Shown here one piece after another: positions 11,190 through 23,354 of a stretch of 64,000 nucleotides of DNA. Each line of letters opens with the position of its first letter. The stretch's first letter is position 1. This stretch comes from Sphagnum compactum (taxonomy: Eukaryota; Bryophyta; Sphagnopsida; Sphagnales). The notes below the pieces were generated by a model that worked only from the letters and a program-made list of their open reading frames with translations, ran no database searches and was not told the origin of the DNA. The stretch is taken from assembly GCA_965153455.1 (NCBI GenBank), contig OZ234494.1, positions 21,204,001 to 21,268,000 of the forward strand, written 5' to 3'. The translations under genes and the position numbers were made by a program.

Positions 11190-11680
11190 TCCTGAATGGT
11201 TCTAACCTCGCAAGGGTCGTTACTCACATAAGCAAGACGATCGAATTTACCGACAAATGGGTAGTAGCTCAAGAGAGTGGTTGAAGATGAAATTGAGGCG
11301 GCCTCGTGAACTCTTGCGAAGCGAAATTGTGAAAGCGCCATCAAGTCGCTATTTTTTGGGTTTGCTTCACACCATGAGGGACCACGCGGTGATCGCACGA
11401 CCTTAGAGACCACGCGGTCGGTCCCTCGCAGTCGAAGGTCGTGCGAAAAACCCCACTTGATGGCGCTTTCACGTTTTGCCTCAATTCCATCTTCAACCTT
11501 CTTTACCATTTATCGGTAAATATTCTAAAATATTCTTAAAATATTAAATATTGTTGAAATACACCATTTGTCGGTAAATATTCTAAAATATTCTAAAAAT
11601 ATTAAATATTTTTGAAATATACCATTTGTCGATAAATTCTATTGTCTTCCTTATGTGAGTAACCTTAGAACCATTGCAAG
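11190..11680. mobile_element. Foldback structure with nested inverted repeats
   Basis: Outer arms 11192-11262 and 11622-11676 are near-identical inverted copies (CCATTTGTCGGTAAATTC.. and TTATGTGAGTAAC shared) apart from a 13-nt gap. Inner arms 11271-11345 and 11445-11505 are also inverted (GGTTGAAGATGAAATTGAGG; GTGAAAGCGCCATCAAGT is exact). The centre carries ACCACGCGGT-type short palindromes like the array at 12.8-13.6 kb. The layout suggests a foldback or MITE-like element. An open frame on the minus strand at 11509-11117 starts in the repeat and is probably spurious. Confidence 0.6.
11506..11640. repeat. AT-rich tandem repeat, about 58 bp, 2.3 copies
   Basis: CCATTTRTCGGTAAATATTC recurs at about 11506, 11563 and 11622, separated by AATATTCTAAAATATTAAATATT. 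The array lies within the right half of the foldback structure. Confidence 0.65.
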
Positions 11681-11999
11681 GTCGTGTGGTCACCACATGG
11701 TCTCTCACAATCTAAAGTCGTGCTCACCACACGATCTCTCTCTCTCGCACTCTAAAGTCGTGCGATCACCATGTGGTGCCTCATGGTTTGTGAAACAAAC
11801 CATGTGATGGCCACCAAGTGGGTGAAAATAATATTTAAGGCGTAACATTTCCAGGCACATGTACAAGTTTATAACTATCATAAATTAACATTGCAAAAGT
11901 AATGTGATAGTAGCATATCTTGAATCATACAAATCATTTTAGAAGTTATCATTAAAAATAATTTTTTATAATTTTTTGTACCCCTCATTTATTTTATGG

Positions 12000-12415
12000 A
12001 GAACTTAAATTTAAAAGATGAGCTTTTAAATTATTATTTTCTTAAAATAAAAATTTTAATTAAAAAAATCATAATTTAAAGTACATAAAAAAAAATTGAT
12101 CGTCAAATTTTTTTCAGATGAGCTTTTAAACTATTATTTTTGTTAAATAAAAATTTTAATTAAAAAACCATAATTTAAGATATATAAAACAAACTTGATC
12201 ATCAAAATCTTTTTAGATGAACTTTTAAACTATTATTTTTGTTAAATAAAAATTGTAATAAAAAAACCATAATTTAAGGTATAGAAAAAAAAATTTGATC
12301 ATCAAAATCTTTTCAGATGAGCTTTTGAATTTTTTTTAAATAAAAATTTTAATTAAAAAATCATAATTTAAGGTACATTTAAAACTTTGATCATCAAAAT
12401 CTTTTCAAAAAGTCC
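12000..12415. repeat. AT-rich tandem repeat, about 100 bp, four copies
   Basis: AGATGAGCTTTTAAA..TTAAATAAAAATTTTAATTAAA..CATAATTTAAGG..TTGATCATCAAAATC is repeated, with AGATGA at about 12016, 12116, 12214 and 12315. No coding potential. Confidence 0.7.
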
Positions 12416-12720
12416 TCCTTGGTATCAATGTCACCATATCATATTATTATTGAATCTTTTATTCATTAAAAAACATTATAGGAAGATGCATAGAGTTTAT
12501 ATTTGTTGATTATGAACTTTTACAAGTTTTTGTGTATTTTTTTGAAAGTCCATTATGTTATGATTATTCAAAAATTATCCATGTAATTCATATAATGTGG
12601 TTAAATTATATGGTTCATTGTAATGTTGAATCCCTTTTCATTGTAATCGAATCTATTTAATCACATGGCCAATTACAAATCCCAAAATCTTGTAAAAATT
12701 GCCTTGTGATAACATTTTAT
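12416..12720. other. AT-rich spacer
   Basis: No feature recognised. Confidence 0.4.
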
Positions 12721-12809
12721 GGATAGTGTAATGTGTTTTTACCAAGTTCAAAACTGACCTTAGACTTCAAGGACCCATCAGCTATTATTATTACTATTAT
12801 TATTATTTT

Positions 12810-13580
12810 TGCGAAGGACCACATGGTGACCACAAGGTCGAAACTGACCTTATACTTCAAGGAACCACTTGTGGCCACCAAATGGTTTTTTTTTTTTTTT
12901 TCCACAACTAACCTCTTGGTGGCCACCAAGTCATTTCGACCTTAGACTGTGAGGAACCACTTGTGGCCACCAAGTGGTTTTTTTTTCCCTTGCAAAGGAC
13001 CACCTAATGGCCACTAGGTCAGTTCGACTTTAGACTGCAAGGAATTACCTAATTGCCACCAAATGATTTTTTATCTTTTCTCATGAAGGACCACTTGGTG
13101 ACCGCTAGGAGGTTTTTTTTCTTTTTCCTCACGAGGGACCACCTGGTGGCCACTAAATCATTTAGACCTTAGACTATGAAGAACCACCAAGTGGGGGTTT
13201 TTTTTTCATGAGGGACCACCTAATGGCCCCTTGCGGTTTAGGGTGGAAAACACCTAGTGGCCACCAAGTTGTCTTCGGGCAAAAAAAATAAAAAATCACT
13301 TGTGACTAGGCCACCAAGTGGTTCCTTACAATCTGGGGTCAAGTGGCCACCAAATGGTCTCCAAGCAAAAAAACAAATTGAAACTTTGAAAAATCCATCT
13401 AATGGCCACCAAATGGTCTAAACCTTAGAGTGTTAAGGACTTAGTGGCCAACAGTGGTCTTGACCCTAGATTGCCAAAAACCACCTTGTGGCCACCAAGT
13501 GGTCTCCACCTTAGACCACAAAGGACCAAGCGGTTTCCACCTTGGACTACCAAGGACCACCTGATGGACCACTTCAAAAA
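12810..13580. repeat. Degenerate array based on a GGTGGCCACC palindrome
   Basis: About fifteen diverged copies of a near-palindrome with consensus ACCACTTGGTGGCCACCAAG + TGGT, spaced roughly 35-75 bp and separated by CCTTAGACTGCAAGGA-like spacer. CTTGGTGGCCACCAAG at 12915-12930 is a perfect palindrome; 12956-12978 and 13480-13503 are near-perfect. Related units occur at 11682-11825, inside and just beyond the foldback structure. The array is GC-richer than its surroundings. Nothing here is coding. Confidence 0.7.
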
Positions 13581-13589
13581 AATTAGGTA

Positions 13590-14390
13590 GACTTAATTTT
13601 CTTCAACACTTAAAAACAACACTTTGAAATTTTAGTTTTCATTACATGATTTTTGTATTTTTCATTATTTTTTCTCATATAGATGATCATGAAATGAACA
13701 TTAGGTTTTTTTATTTTGTGTGTAAATTTGAAAAAAACATTGAATGATATAAAGGGAAAGAAAAGAATTAACCTCTTTGAATGCAGATTAAACATTTGAT
13801 AATTTGCTATGTAACTAAAGAAGGTGAGCTTGCGTAGCTTCATCAACAACCTCTGTTAAAATTATGTAATTTTTTGCCCTTAAATATCGATCTCCTTTTG
13901 GTGTTGTTGTCATATTCTTAATTAAAACCATAACACATTGGCCTCCATTGTACACCTTAAGAAGTTGTTCAAATTATGTTCTAAAATTGCCAAGAGCAAG
14001 AACAAAAGTTGGTAAATCCTAATATTCTAACATTGGTTTAATTACAATTTATGTTTTTATACATGTTCACTTTCAATTATGCAAAATATGTACTAAACTT
14101 CCATATCTAATCCAAAATGTTTCAACAACAACATTTCCCATAGCCCAAGTATATGCTTAATTATGAATATGTCATAATGTTGCCACAGTTTACTTCTCAT
14201 ACTCATATGGAGGAAAGAAACAACAAATCTTTGAAAAAATATAAAAAAACAAAAAAAAGGTTTATGATTTAACAATTCTATGTACGTCCTCAAAAATGCT
14301 CTATCTCCTACTATTATCCTTTACACTCCTACTTTAATACTCATTCTTGGAGAAGAAAAGAATTCCCACAAGAATTTCTAGAACTGCCTT
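13590..14390. other. AT-rich intergenic DNA
   Basis: Short open stretches on the minus strand (13849-13610, 14293-14093) have low-complexity composition and no recognisable motif. Confidence 0.4.
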
Positions 14391-14391
14391 A

Positions 14392-14545
14392 TACTACAAC
14401 AAAAGGTGTTCCTATATGCCAAATGATTTCACTAGATTTTGAGAGAATTCACTAGTTGTAGTGAATGGGGACCAATGAAGAAGCAATGAATTCACTAGTC
14501 TAGTGAATGAGGACTAGTGAACTGCACCCACATTTTGTAGTAGTG
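14392..14545. mobile_element. Small TIR element (MITE), about 154 bp
   Basis: The left end TACTACAACAAAAGGTG and the reverse complement of the right end (CACTACTACAAAATGTG) match at all but a few positions. CACTACWACAAAA ends are common on plant non-autonomous elements. Inside is a near-palindrome, ATTCACTAGTCTAGTGAAT at about 14491-14509, plus further GTAGTGAATGGGGAC copies. The element has no coding capacity. Target-site duplication was not resolved. Confidence 0.6.
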
Positions 14546-15100
14546 TTAATGTTCAACTCTCCTGCCTTGACAAATTTGTATTCCACCTCATTAGTCTTAA
14601 TTTTACCTACCTTGTAACTTCTGATCCTGCTTTCCAGCCTGTTTCAAAATAAACATTGCACTACCTACTCCCCTAGATTTAACTGGTCTAATTATTACAT
14701 TACAATCTTGCCCTCAACATTATCCCTTTATACTTTGGATTCCATCCTCAAAATCCTATTAAAAATATTTGTAATGAATAAAACAAAATCTGCAAAGGAG
14801 ACTACCTTGATTCTCTGTAACTATCAGTTCGGTAGCTGTACCTTGTGGTTTTATAGATTATTGTTCCTCCATGACATGAATTACTTCATTATGCAGAGTT
14901 TGCTAGAGTTATTCTTACTATTGTGCTTTTATAATGGTCTAAGTATGACCATTATCCCCCTCCTCTAGTGAAGTTACTATTGTTGCAGTTGTTATAATAA
15001 ATTGTGTGGATGGAGAATCATCAATAGCCATAGCATAGTATGTTGATTTCATATGGGTAAAAACCTATTATGCTTCTTGTTCTACTAACACTTTTGCTTA
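14546..15100. other. AT-rich intergenic DNA
   Basis: No gene recognised. An open frame at 14708-14968 (+) has no recognisable motif. Confidence 0.35.
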
Positions 15101-15249
15101 GACCTACTTTTCAGATTATACTATAGTATATTCATTCACTTCCTTTGTAGTATCTCCTCCCTTCAGTTCTACAAATGGGTTTGATAAGACTTCCTAACCT
15201 TCTCCACTGGGACCTTCTTCATATTAATTAGAGTCTAAAGTATTGAAAT

Positions 15250-16110
15250 TGTTTTCAAGAGTTACAAAAGGTGAATCATATTTGAACTTTGGATATGCTT
15301 CCTTATATGCCTTAAGCCTCCTTTTGTAGTTGGCTTCATCTACCTTGTGTTCATCAATCAAGGTCTACAAATTTGTCTAAAGCATATCCTAAACTAAATT
15401 TCACCAGGTGTCAACATTAAATGCATGTAGTTGTAAGGATTTTTGCTTAATACTCATAATTATATTATGCATCAACAATTTATCATATTCCTTTAATTTG
15501 TGCTTGGACAAATAGGGCTCCATAATTATGATTAAATTCACAATTTTGTTTATTCTTGTCGCATCTTGCTTAGCTTCTAGATTGACCTATTACATACAGC
15601 CTGAGTTTGTCCTTATCTTGCACAACTTCATCCCTTTGATGCATAATACTTTAAATCTCCTCCTTGAGTTTCAGAATTTCTATCTCCTATAATTGCACCT
15701 ATTGTTGGAGATTCTCGTTTCATTGTAAAGCTACAAATCTAATCTCCAAATCATTTGCCTTTTTTTTCAAGGCCCAATATTTAACATCCTCCATTTCTTG
15801 ATTTGCTTTTAACAAATTTCTTTCCCCCTTGATAGTTTCATACAATTACAACTACTATTCCACGGTTGTCTTCCTTTATTTTACCATAATAAGCTCCATT
15901 TGCAACTGGTTCAACTTTTTCTCCTTAGCCTAAAATGTTTTCTTGATCTGGACTTTAGTTGCATAGATGTGATTTTGTAACCTTTGGATTTTTCGTTGTG
16001 TAATTGTAGCCTTACTCTCCAACTCTTGTTTTTTTGCTTCATTCCTTTCACACAACAATTTGAGTCCTGAAAGTTCAATTTAGGTTTGTTCCATCTTCCT
16101 ATTAGCTTTA
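15250..16110 (-). pseudogene. Decayed coiled-coil coding region
   Basis: Read on the minus strand in one frame for long runs, this region gives Lys/Glu/Gln-rich helical sequence broken by stops. Examples are LKLLCERNEAKKQELESKAT, KEKKLNQLQMELIMVK, ALKKKANDLEIRFVALQ, EIEILKLKEEI and QRDEVVQDKDKLRLYVIG. The regular Leu/Ile spacing indicates a former coiled coil. Each stop I examined could be Gln or Arg after one C-to-T change. The parent gene is not identified; it may be part of a transposon or a gene fragment. Confidence 0.45.
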
Positions 16111-16119
16111 GTCACAATT

Positions 16120-18270
16120 GGGGTAGCCCAAAAGGAATGTCATAGTGTAAGGACTACACCTAACAAAATTCAATTATGAACTATATTATTTAAAAGTATA
16201 AAATTTTTAGTTTTTAAATGACCAATGTGCACGATGAATTATAATGGTTACAAAAACGGTTCAATCAACAAATTTGGTGCACAACTTAATGTCCTTACCA
16301 TTCCTATAGCTTAAATTGCAATCCGAATCATTGAAACTGCAACATGATAAAAGAACCATAAGGATTAGGCCAACTTTTTTGAATTGGACCAAATTTGAAC
16401 CATAAATATAGATTAACAATAGAAATTAGATGCCATGGAAATGATCCCTTTTCATTTCTCAAAATTCAGCCAAGGTGTTTAGAAACCTTATATTTCAAAG
16501 ATTTTCTAGCTACAAGGAATAGGACTATGAAATGACACTTGTTTAATATTCTATAAATTGCATATTAACAACCTAAATGTAATTTATTGCCCTATGTAAA
16601 ATTATTTTATTAATCATCACTTTCTTGGTCAAGGGCAATTGATTATCTTAGATTAGCCAACTAGCGTTGTTTTTGCAAAAATGTCCTTGTTTCGCGTTCA
16701 CGCAGACTTGGAGGGAAAACAAAAAACTCAAACTTCATTTCACGATCTATTAAAAATTGACTTTAATTTAGTCGCATGGTTGAAGTACATTATCTTCCAC
16801 AATTTTAGGATTTGCCAAAGTGCATCACCTTCTTCTCGATTTCCTATTGTTTTCTCTCGCAAAACTAGGGTTTGCCAAAGTGCATCATCACCTTCTCAAT
16901 TCTCCCTAATTTGTCAATTCTTTCCAATCGCTTTGCCAAACCAAGTATCAATCAATCCTTTCTTCACCCTTGGTGGTGGTCATTTTTTTTGTTGCATATT
17001 GTAATCTTCGTTTTTTTAAAGTTTACAATGTCATTCAGCCAAATGTTTTTACCTTTTAAGTAGACTTCCTTTTAAGTTCTCAAGTATGAACTAATACCAT
17101 GGTCAATCAACACAACAAGACTATGCCCAAAAGGTGGAGTCTTTGCAATTAGTGGAACATGGTATTTCTATGGTATTATGTGGGTATTGCCTTTTGTCCC
17201 ACATAGCACATCATCTTGTCCACACATGAAAATACCATGTTACATGCATGCACCATTTTTTTAACAAATTATGGCATTGATAACTAACTCCTATATGGAT
17301 GGCTAAATATATATGTGTATTGACCTTACTAGACAACCCATTAGGATGTTTGCATTTAGACCTAATTTTTAAAAATCCACATTCCAAAAAATACCATTTT
17401 TTTGGGGGTTTTGGGTTTGACTTAATTATGGATGTATTCATAATGGTTCATATTAGGGCCCTATAAAGTCTTTGGGTAAAACATATATATTTTTTCAATG
17501 TCTATTGTTATGTATGGAAATAACTATCCATTTTTCAATCCAAAATGGTATATTAAGAATACAAAAACCATTGCAATATGTGATCATTTTTTGGACACCC
17601 TAAAGAACCAACACCCATATGATACAATGATATCATAAATTCATACAAGTTGGCCACTAAGTCATTGAGTAACAATAACTTCATAAAAAAATTAGAACTT
17701 CGGTGGGCCAATAAAAAGATGAAGCTATAAATTGAGACATCAAACATCCAATTTTCCAAGGATTCCAATATTCAACCAAATTGAAAAAAAAATAAAATTA
17801 GGAACAAGGTTCAAGCCTAAGTAATCAAGATACAAAAGGAAAAAATTGGTAAAATTTGGGCAACCTTTAAACTCCATACCAAGTTTTGTTATCGTTCTAG
17901 CTCTAAATGTTTTTCCAGAAAAAAAGCTTACAATGTGAACTTTTTGTGGTTGAAGATCCAAATGACTTGCTCCAAATGCATAATCAATTTGTTTTCTAGT
18001 TTAGTTTTTATGAAGGTGAACGTAGAAAAACATTGTTCATTTTCCATTGAACCAATAACTTACACAACAACAAGTTTAGCCAATTTATTGTACTCAAGAA
18101 TTTTTTTCCACAAGAATTTGTGATGAAGAAATGCTTTTCCATAACTTGGTACATGGGTTCACATCAAAAGGTTTTTGCATTGCCAACTTAGAATTTTTCT
18201 TCATGGTATTGAAAAATAAAGATCCTTGTAGGTCAAAAATAGTGGTTGAAAACAATCTTGGAACCCATAA
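16120..18270. other. AT-rich intergenic DNA
   Basis: Short open frames only. The one at 16681-17004 contains a local duplication (TTTGCCAAAGTGCATCA..CCTTCTC at about 16811 and 16871) and is not gene-like. The part near 17.7-18.27 kb may be the worn 3' end of the hAT-like remnant to the right. Confidence 0.35.
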
Positions 18271-18274
18271 CTCA

Positions 18275-19803
18275 TCAAGCCTTAACTTTTAAGGCTATTA
18301 GAACTACTGAATTGAGCAACAAACCTTGCTTCAAGTTTTGGTTGTAGCCATATTGTGGGTAAATAATATTAAATTCATCCATCAAGTTATGGGTTGAGAA
18401 TTGACTTGGTAATTTTGTAATAAGTTGACTAGCAATTTTTTCACATTGTTTTTTCACAAATGCCACCAATTTTGCACAACCAGGTTTTATAACAAAACTA
18501 GATGCCCCCATTTGTAAGAATGTGGACCAAATATGTTGGTCAACAAACCCAAATGCCAAATGATCTATTCTTGTATTTGAATCGGTAATCCATCAAAGAT
18601 TTATGTTTTCATTCATGAGCATAATCAAGGCTTAAAAATTCATAAACACATCACCTTGAATAATGAAATGGATGTCATAATACATTCGATATACACCCCT
18701 TTCACAAATTTTGACTATTGTAATACAACCACACATAAATATTGTGCATTTGTGCAAATTTGATTAAAAAATGCACTATGTTTAATAATGTCTCAACATT
18801 AGTCAACAAACACAAGTTACATTTGATAAAGGTTATTGTGGGTGCATTTAATGTCATCTTCATAAGAAGAGTGTGATATTCAAACAACAGATGTTTGACA
18901 AGATTAAACATGGATATCCACCTGGTTTTGATGTTTCACAATATTTTGTTGCCTTCTGTTTCCATGATTTTTGCCAATTTGGCAAATTCGAAGTGTTTCT
19001 TGGGGCTATGGTTGAAATATACATAGATACATTACAAAGACTTTCAAAGCAAAAAATCAAATGTAGGTTTGAGAAAGTTTATATCGTGAAGTTTGTCCAA
19101 TGAACCATGCAATGTACACCAATGACAAAAACCATATCAACATTATATTTAAGGCTTTGGAAGGTGCTAACGCCATTGGCACCAAAATAAAATAACCTTT
19201 AAGCAAACTCCTCTCCTTAAACCCCCTTCTGTCATAAAAAAATCATGATCAACAAAGTTAAACTATTAGCCCCAAATCTAAAAAACATTTGTTGAACATT
19301 TAACAAGGGTATCCGACGCTAATCTTAGAGAACATAACCATACACATTTGCCTAACTTCCATTATCCTTGGATGTGACCTCATCACAAGTAAAAGATACA
19401 AACTTGGCATTTTGGATAGCAACATTAATCATTTTTCTCACCTCATGGTCTATGTGTTCTACTATTTCCCAACTAGCTTCATTGGACTAATGTTTTTTGG
19501 GGACAAATCAAAGTTTTAAAAACTTGATTAGAAGCTAAAAATCCTAATAATTTGTCATTGGCTTATCTTTACTTAGGAGGATGAAAATAGTGGCAAATTG
19601 AATAAGTTTTTCCTTGTCTTCCATTGTTTAACCAAGATTACACTATTGGAAATAATTTTTGTTAATAGTTGAATATAAACAATTTCATTTTTTAGATGCT
19701 TGCATTTTGGATCCATAAACCATTTACCATTACGAGTTTTTTTCTTACTTGCATGTTTGTCAATGACATCCCATTTGGACACCAAAATTGTCTTTCTTCT
19801 CAA
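18275..19803 (-). pseudogene. Decayed hAT-like transposase (ZNF862-like type)
   Basis: In order on the minus strand: DPKCKHLKNE near 19720; FATIFILLSKDKPMT, ASWEIVEHIDHE and NAKFVSFTCDEVTS near 19580-19390; then NLPNWQ/ATKYCETSKPGG in shifted frame near 18960; EYHTLLMKMTLNAPT and HFLIKFAQMHNIYV near 18860-18720; and LITKLPSQFSTHN..NIIYPQYG near 18480-18340. The order and the CDEVTS motif match hAT-like transposases of the ZNF862-like kind as I remember them. Frames shift repeatedly and TAG/TGA stops interrupt, so it is dead. Confidence 0.65.
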
Positions 19804-20240
19804 TTTGAGGACAAATCCAACACTTGACGTAAGTAACTAGCCTAGCTTTACTGAAAATGGGTTCTACCCATGGCATTTTTAAAGCCTAGACATCTTGAAA
19901 CTTACAAGTTTAATTAATATCAGAAGCCTTTTTTCATCTTTTATGATTAAAAACATGCACATATTCAGCAATAATAGGGTTAGGGTTTTCAAAATATTCA
20001 ATTTATAGTTCTATTGTTGGTTTTTTTGTTCACCCATGTGACTAAATTTAAGTGCATAAGAAGAAACAAATTGATCAAGTGCAAGGGCTTCTTTTAAGAA
20101 TCAACCACCAAAACAAAATTTTAATTTGAAATTATTGGGAACATGTAATCATGGAGGCATGATTAAAACCAAAAATGCAAATCGATTCAAATTTCAAATA
20201 GCAAATCAATTCAAAAGTGAAAATTCAAGAGGTTTTTCAA
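19804..20240. other. AT-rich intergenic DNA
   Basis: Nothing recognised. Confidence 0.35.
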
Positions 20241-20244
20241 AAAA

Positions 20245-21000
20245 GGTTCACATTTGTCACAACCCTAGCCTTAAGCTCGCGACCAAGGTAAAGGCTTGCG
20301 AAAGTGCGAACCAAGAATGAAGCCCAGGAATCACATTTCATGTTCTCGACAGTGTAGGAGAGTGTGACGGAATGAACCCCCACACTCCCAAAAGAACTCC
20401 CACTTTGGGAATTGGAGTCCCGATGGATTCTCAAATTTTCAGAAGGTGATTACAGGGGTCAAAACTTATTGGATTGAAAAGTTCCTTATATCACTGAAAA
20501 TTTCTTGGAACGTAGATGTCGAAAATGGGCTTGTGTGACCCATTTGGGTACTTTAAACATAAGTTATGGACAAAAGAAGGGCCGGGAGTCAAATTGACAA
20601 TTGGATTCCCGACTGCTAAAAGTCGAAATTTGCCCTGATTCCCTTGTGTGTAGATGGCGTGCCACATATTGTTGAAAAGCCCTCAACAAGAGCTACAACT
20701 TTTCTTTAGACTTCACCTCAATCGAAGGTCTACATAAGAAATTATAGGCCTTCAAAATTACAAAAGTCCCAATTTCAAGAATTTTGGGACCCCAACTTGA
20801 AAGTCCTAGGACAAAATGACATTTGGGTGCTGGCCCCATGGCCAGGCACAAAGAATACTAGAAGGGGGAAGGTGGTGGCTTCCCCCAAGTCGGGGCTGTG
20901 ATGAGTGTTGTGAGTCCATGTTTGCCCATGGTTCGTCCGTGCACCAAAAGTGCTCCACCTATGCACTAACCAACTTGATGTTTGATTTGTACAGGTCCGT
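20245..21000. repeat. Dispersed repeat, related to 60340-61060
   Basis: GTCACAACCCTAGCCTTAAG, then CTCGCGACCAAGGTAAAGG, and a following GAGAGTGTGACGGAATGAAC with CCCCCACACT resemble 60350-60460 in the same orientation (TTGTGACGTTAGCTTTGGG.., CACCCCCACAAGTGTGAGAA). Later AGTTACAAGCTT-like and CCCATTTGGG words also recur. The two copies are strongly diverged. It could be an LTR or other non-coding repeat; no protein domain is visible. Confidence 0.35.
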
Positions 21001-22740
21001 GTGAGTATTTAACTTGCTTGTCACTCCTCCTAGTCCCTATCCCGGAGCTCTAACATGCCCTTTTACCCCTGAAGTGAACATACTCCAACTCCTCATTCTT
21101 CTGTTGTGTTCACCTTGGACTCACATTTGAGTCTATTAAGGAGCTTGGGAATGCGTCAACATTGTTATCTATAAAAAAAAATTCAAGTGTATTTAGACAA
21201 AAAAACTTCTCTTGTATGCCTAGTATTGCAGCCTCACATAAGAAATTCAAACAAAAAAATTGAAAAGCTAAACCTTCAAAATTTAAATTCATTAAATTAC
21301 TCACTATTAAACAAATGTTACACATGTTTATAAACTTTGTGTCTTTAGAGTTTGTAACTCTAATTTTCAATGCGGAATGTGCATACTAAAAATCCAAGCT
21401 TCTGAGTCCTATGTACTATTTAGAGTACCTAGCCAATACCTATTAAGAGTTTGAAAAGCTTATGGGTTTTGATTCTTAACCAATAGGTTAGGAGTCATGA
21501 TGAATTTGACAATTCACAAAACACACACAAAACAATTATGAGATTTGTAAACACATAGTGCATAGTGCACACAATCCATTTATATATATATATCAATGAA
21601 AAAACTTACCATTCATTGGTTTAGTAAAAGATGGTAAACAATCATCAACTTAGAATTAGTAGTTCTACATGCACAAAGGATGGAAAATGGACATCAATTT
21701 TCAATTGATGTCCACAAAGGTTGAATTTAGGTTTCTATAACTCTACATGCATAAAGGATGGATAATGGACACCGAGTTTCAACTAATGCCTATCGAACCT
21801 TCAAGGACTTGGAGTTCAACAATGAGCACACCAATGTTTGAGCCAACAAGCTTGAGTAGTGAAAGTCATGGATTGACATTGCAAACACACATACAACAAT
21901 GTTGATGAATTTCATGAATTGCATCTGCATAGTGCACGTACAACAATAACAAAACACATGAATACAATGATTTGGCAATGGGCATTGCATAGTGCACGCA
22001 TAACAACGTTGAGATTCGAAACTCCAAGGGTTTGAGATTAAAAAATGAACATTAAGTTCCAAAACTAATGGGCATGTTAATGCTTGAGCGTTGAGTTGCG
22101 AGTAGTGGGCCAAAGTCTTGAAATTGAAAGGCTTAGCAACTTGGCTTAATGGTCATTGAGTCAAAATTGAAGCTTGAACGTTGAGTCACCACCCCATTGT
22201 CTCACCTCACCTTGATAAAGCGAGCTATAATGATTCTCAATCAATAAGGAACAAATGTCACTGTGAGATTTACTCCCAAGTCAAATGCAAGCACTTAGCA
22301 ATGTGAACATTGAACAATGAATGGTGAGCACCAAGCACTACAACAACTCCCAACTTTCAAGCATTGATGCTTGAGCCTTGTAGCCTTCAACAGTGACACT
22401 ACACGAGTGAAAATAAGTTTTGAGAAGAGGGAAGGTTTAGCAAAATCATGTTTGAGGAAGGGGGTTAGGGTTACAAAATTGATGGCCTTTAGACCAACAA
22501 TCTAACAATCTAGATGAAAACAAAAGTTGGACTGTGCGAATTGTGATTTCCCCTCAAGTGCAGGGATGCAAAAACCCTATCTCCATTTTTTACATGAGAA
22601 TTTTAACTCTCTAACTTTGAAGCTTTTTATTATTAGAATTTTGTGATTTTTCTATAAAAAAGATTAAAAACCCTTTCTGATTCACCAACCAAATATTTAC
22701 ATTAAAAAAAGAATTTTTGCTTGAAAAACCACCGGGTAGC
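21000..22740. other. AT-rich intergenic DNA with small local repeats
   Basis: A short direct repeat (CTACATGCAYAAAGGATGGA at about 21666 and 21744) and several GCATAGTGCACGYA words between 21900 and 22010 are the only structure seen. No gene recognised. Confidence 0.35.
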
Positions 22741-23350
22741 AGAGTCAAATTTTAGGTAGCCATTTGGTGATTTTTAGCCACAAAAGAAAATGCTGCTCCC
22801 TTCCCTCCCTGCCCTTCTGGGCTTTGATATTAATCAGAACCAAACCTCCTGTAAATTGCAACGACAAATGGTCTGAATAAATATCTGCCTACAGTTTCTT
22901 CCAATGCAAAATGTTAGAAGGGAATCTCGCTGTTTTAAGAGTGCTGCACATCAAAGAAAAATGCCCATTGAGAAGGGGATGATTGTTCGAGGCAAGGGCA
23001 TTGAACTCTAAAGAAAAAAAAGCCTGGTTGGCATCTCATTGTTTTTCTTAGGAATTCATTTGTGTAGCCTAAGTGGTGATCATCAATATAAGGCTTAGAA
23101 AAAATGGCAATCATCCCTAGAATATTTAGCCAAATGTGGCTATAAACCAGTCATGGACTACAAATCTTTAATTAACCTCGGGTATTCAAATTATACAAAT
23201 CTGGTATTTGAGGGCACCTATTGTTGATTCTATTACTGAGTGACTGGGTGCACTCAAATTTTGCTATGAAGGAGCCACTTTGATTGACCCATCATCAATA
23301 TTTAGATGCCCTATAGAGGAGAAAACCACTAGAAGACAAGAGAAGACGTT
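22741..23350. other. Mixed-composition DNA, possible 3' part of the membrane-protein gene
   Basis: Composition is closer to the gene at 24.2-26.9 kb than to the AT-rich flanks. A minus-strand acceptor-like CTTTGATGTGCAG near 22950 could mark a last exon or 3' UTR. No conserved residues were recognised. Confidence 0.25.
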
Positions 23351-23354
23351 GACA

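Noticed and set aside
11117-11509. 130-codon minus-strand open frame beginning with ATG
   Set aside because: It coincides with the foldback arms and shows no domain; likely chance.
12810-13580. Possible CRISPR array
   Set aside because: The repeats are diverged, spacing is irregular, spacers are related to each other and the context is a plant nuclear genome.
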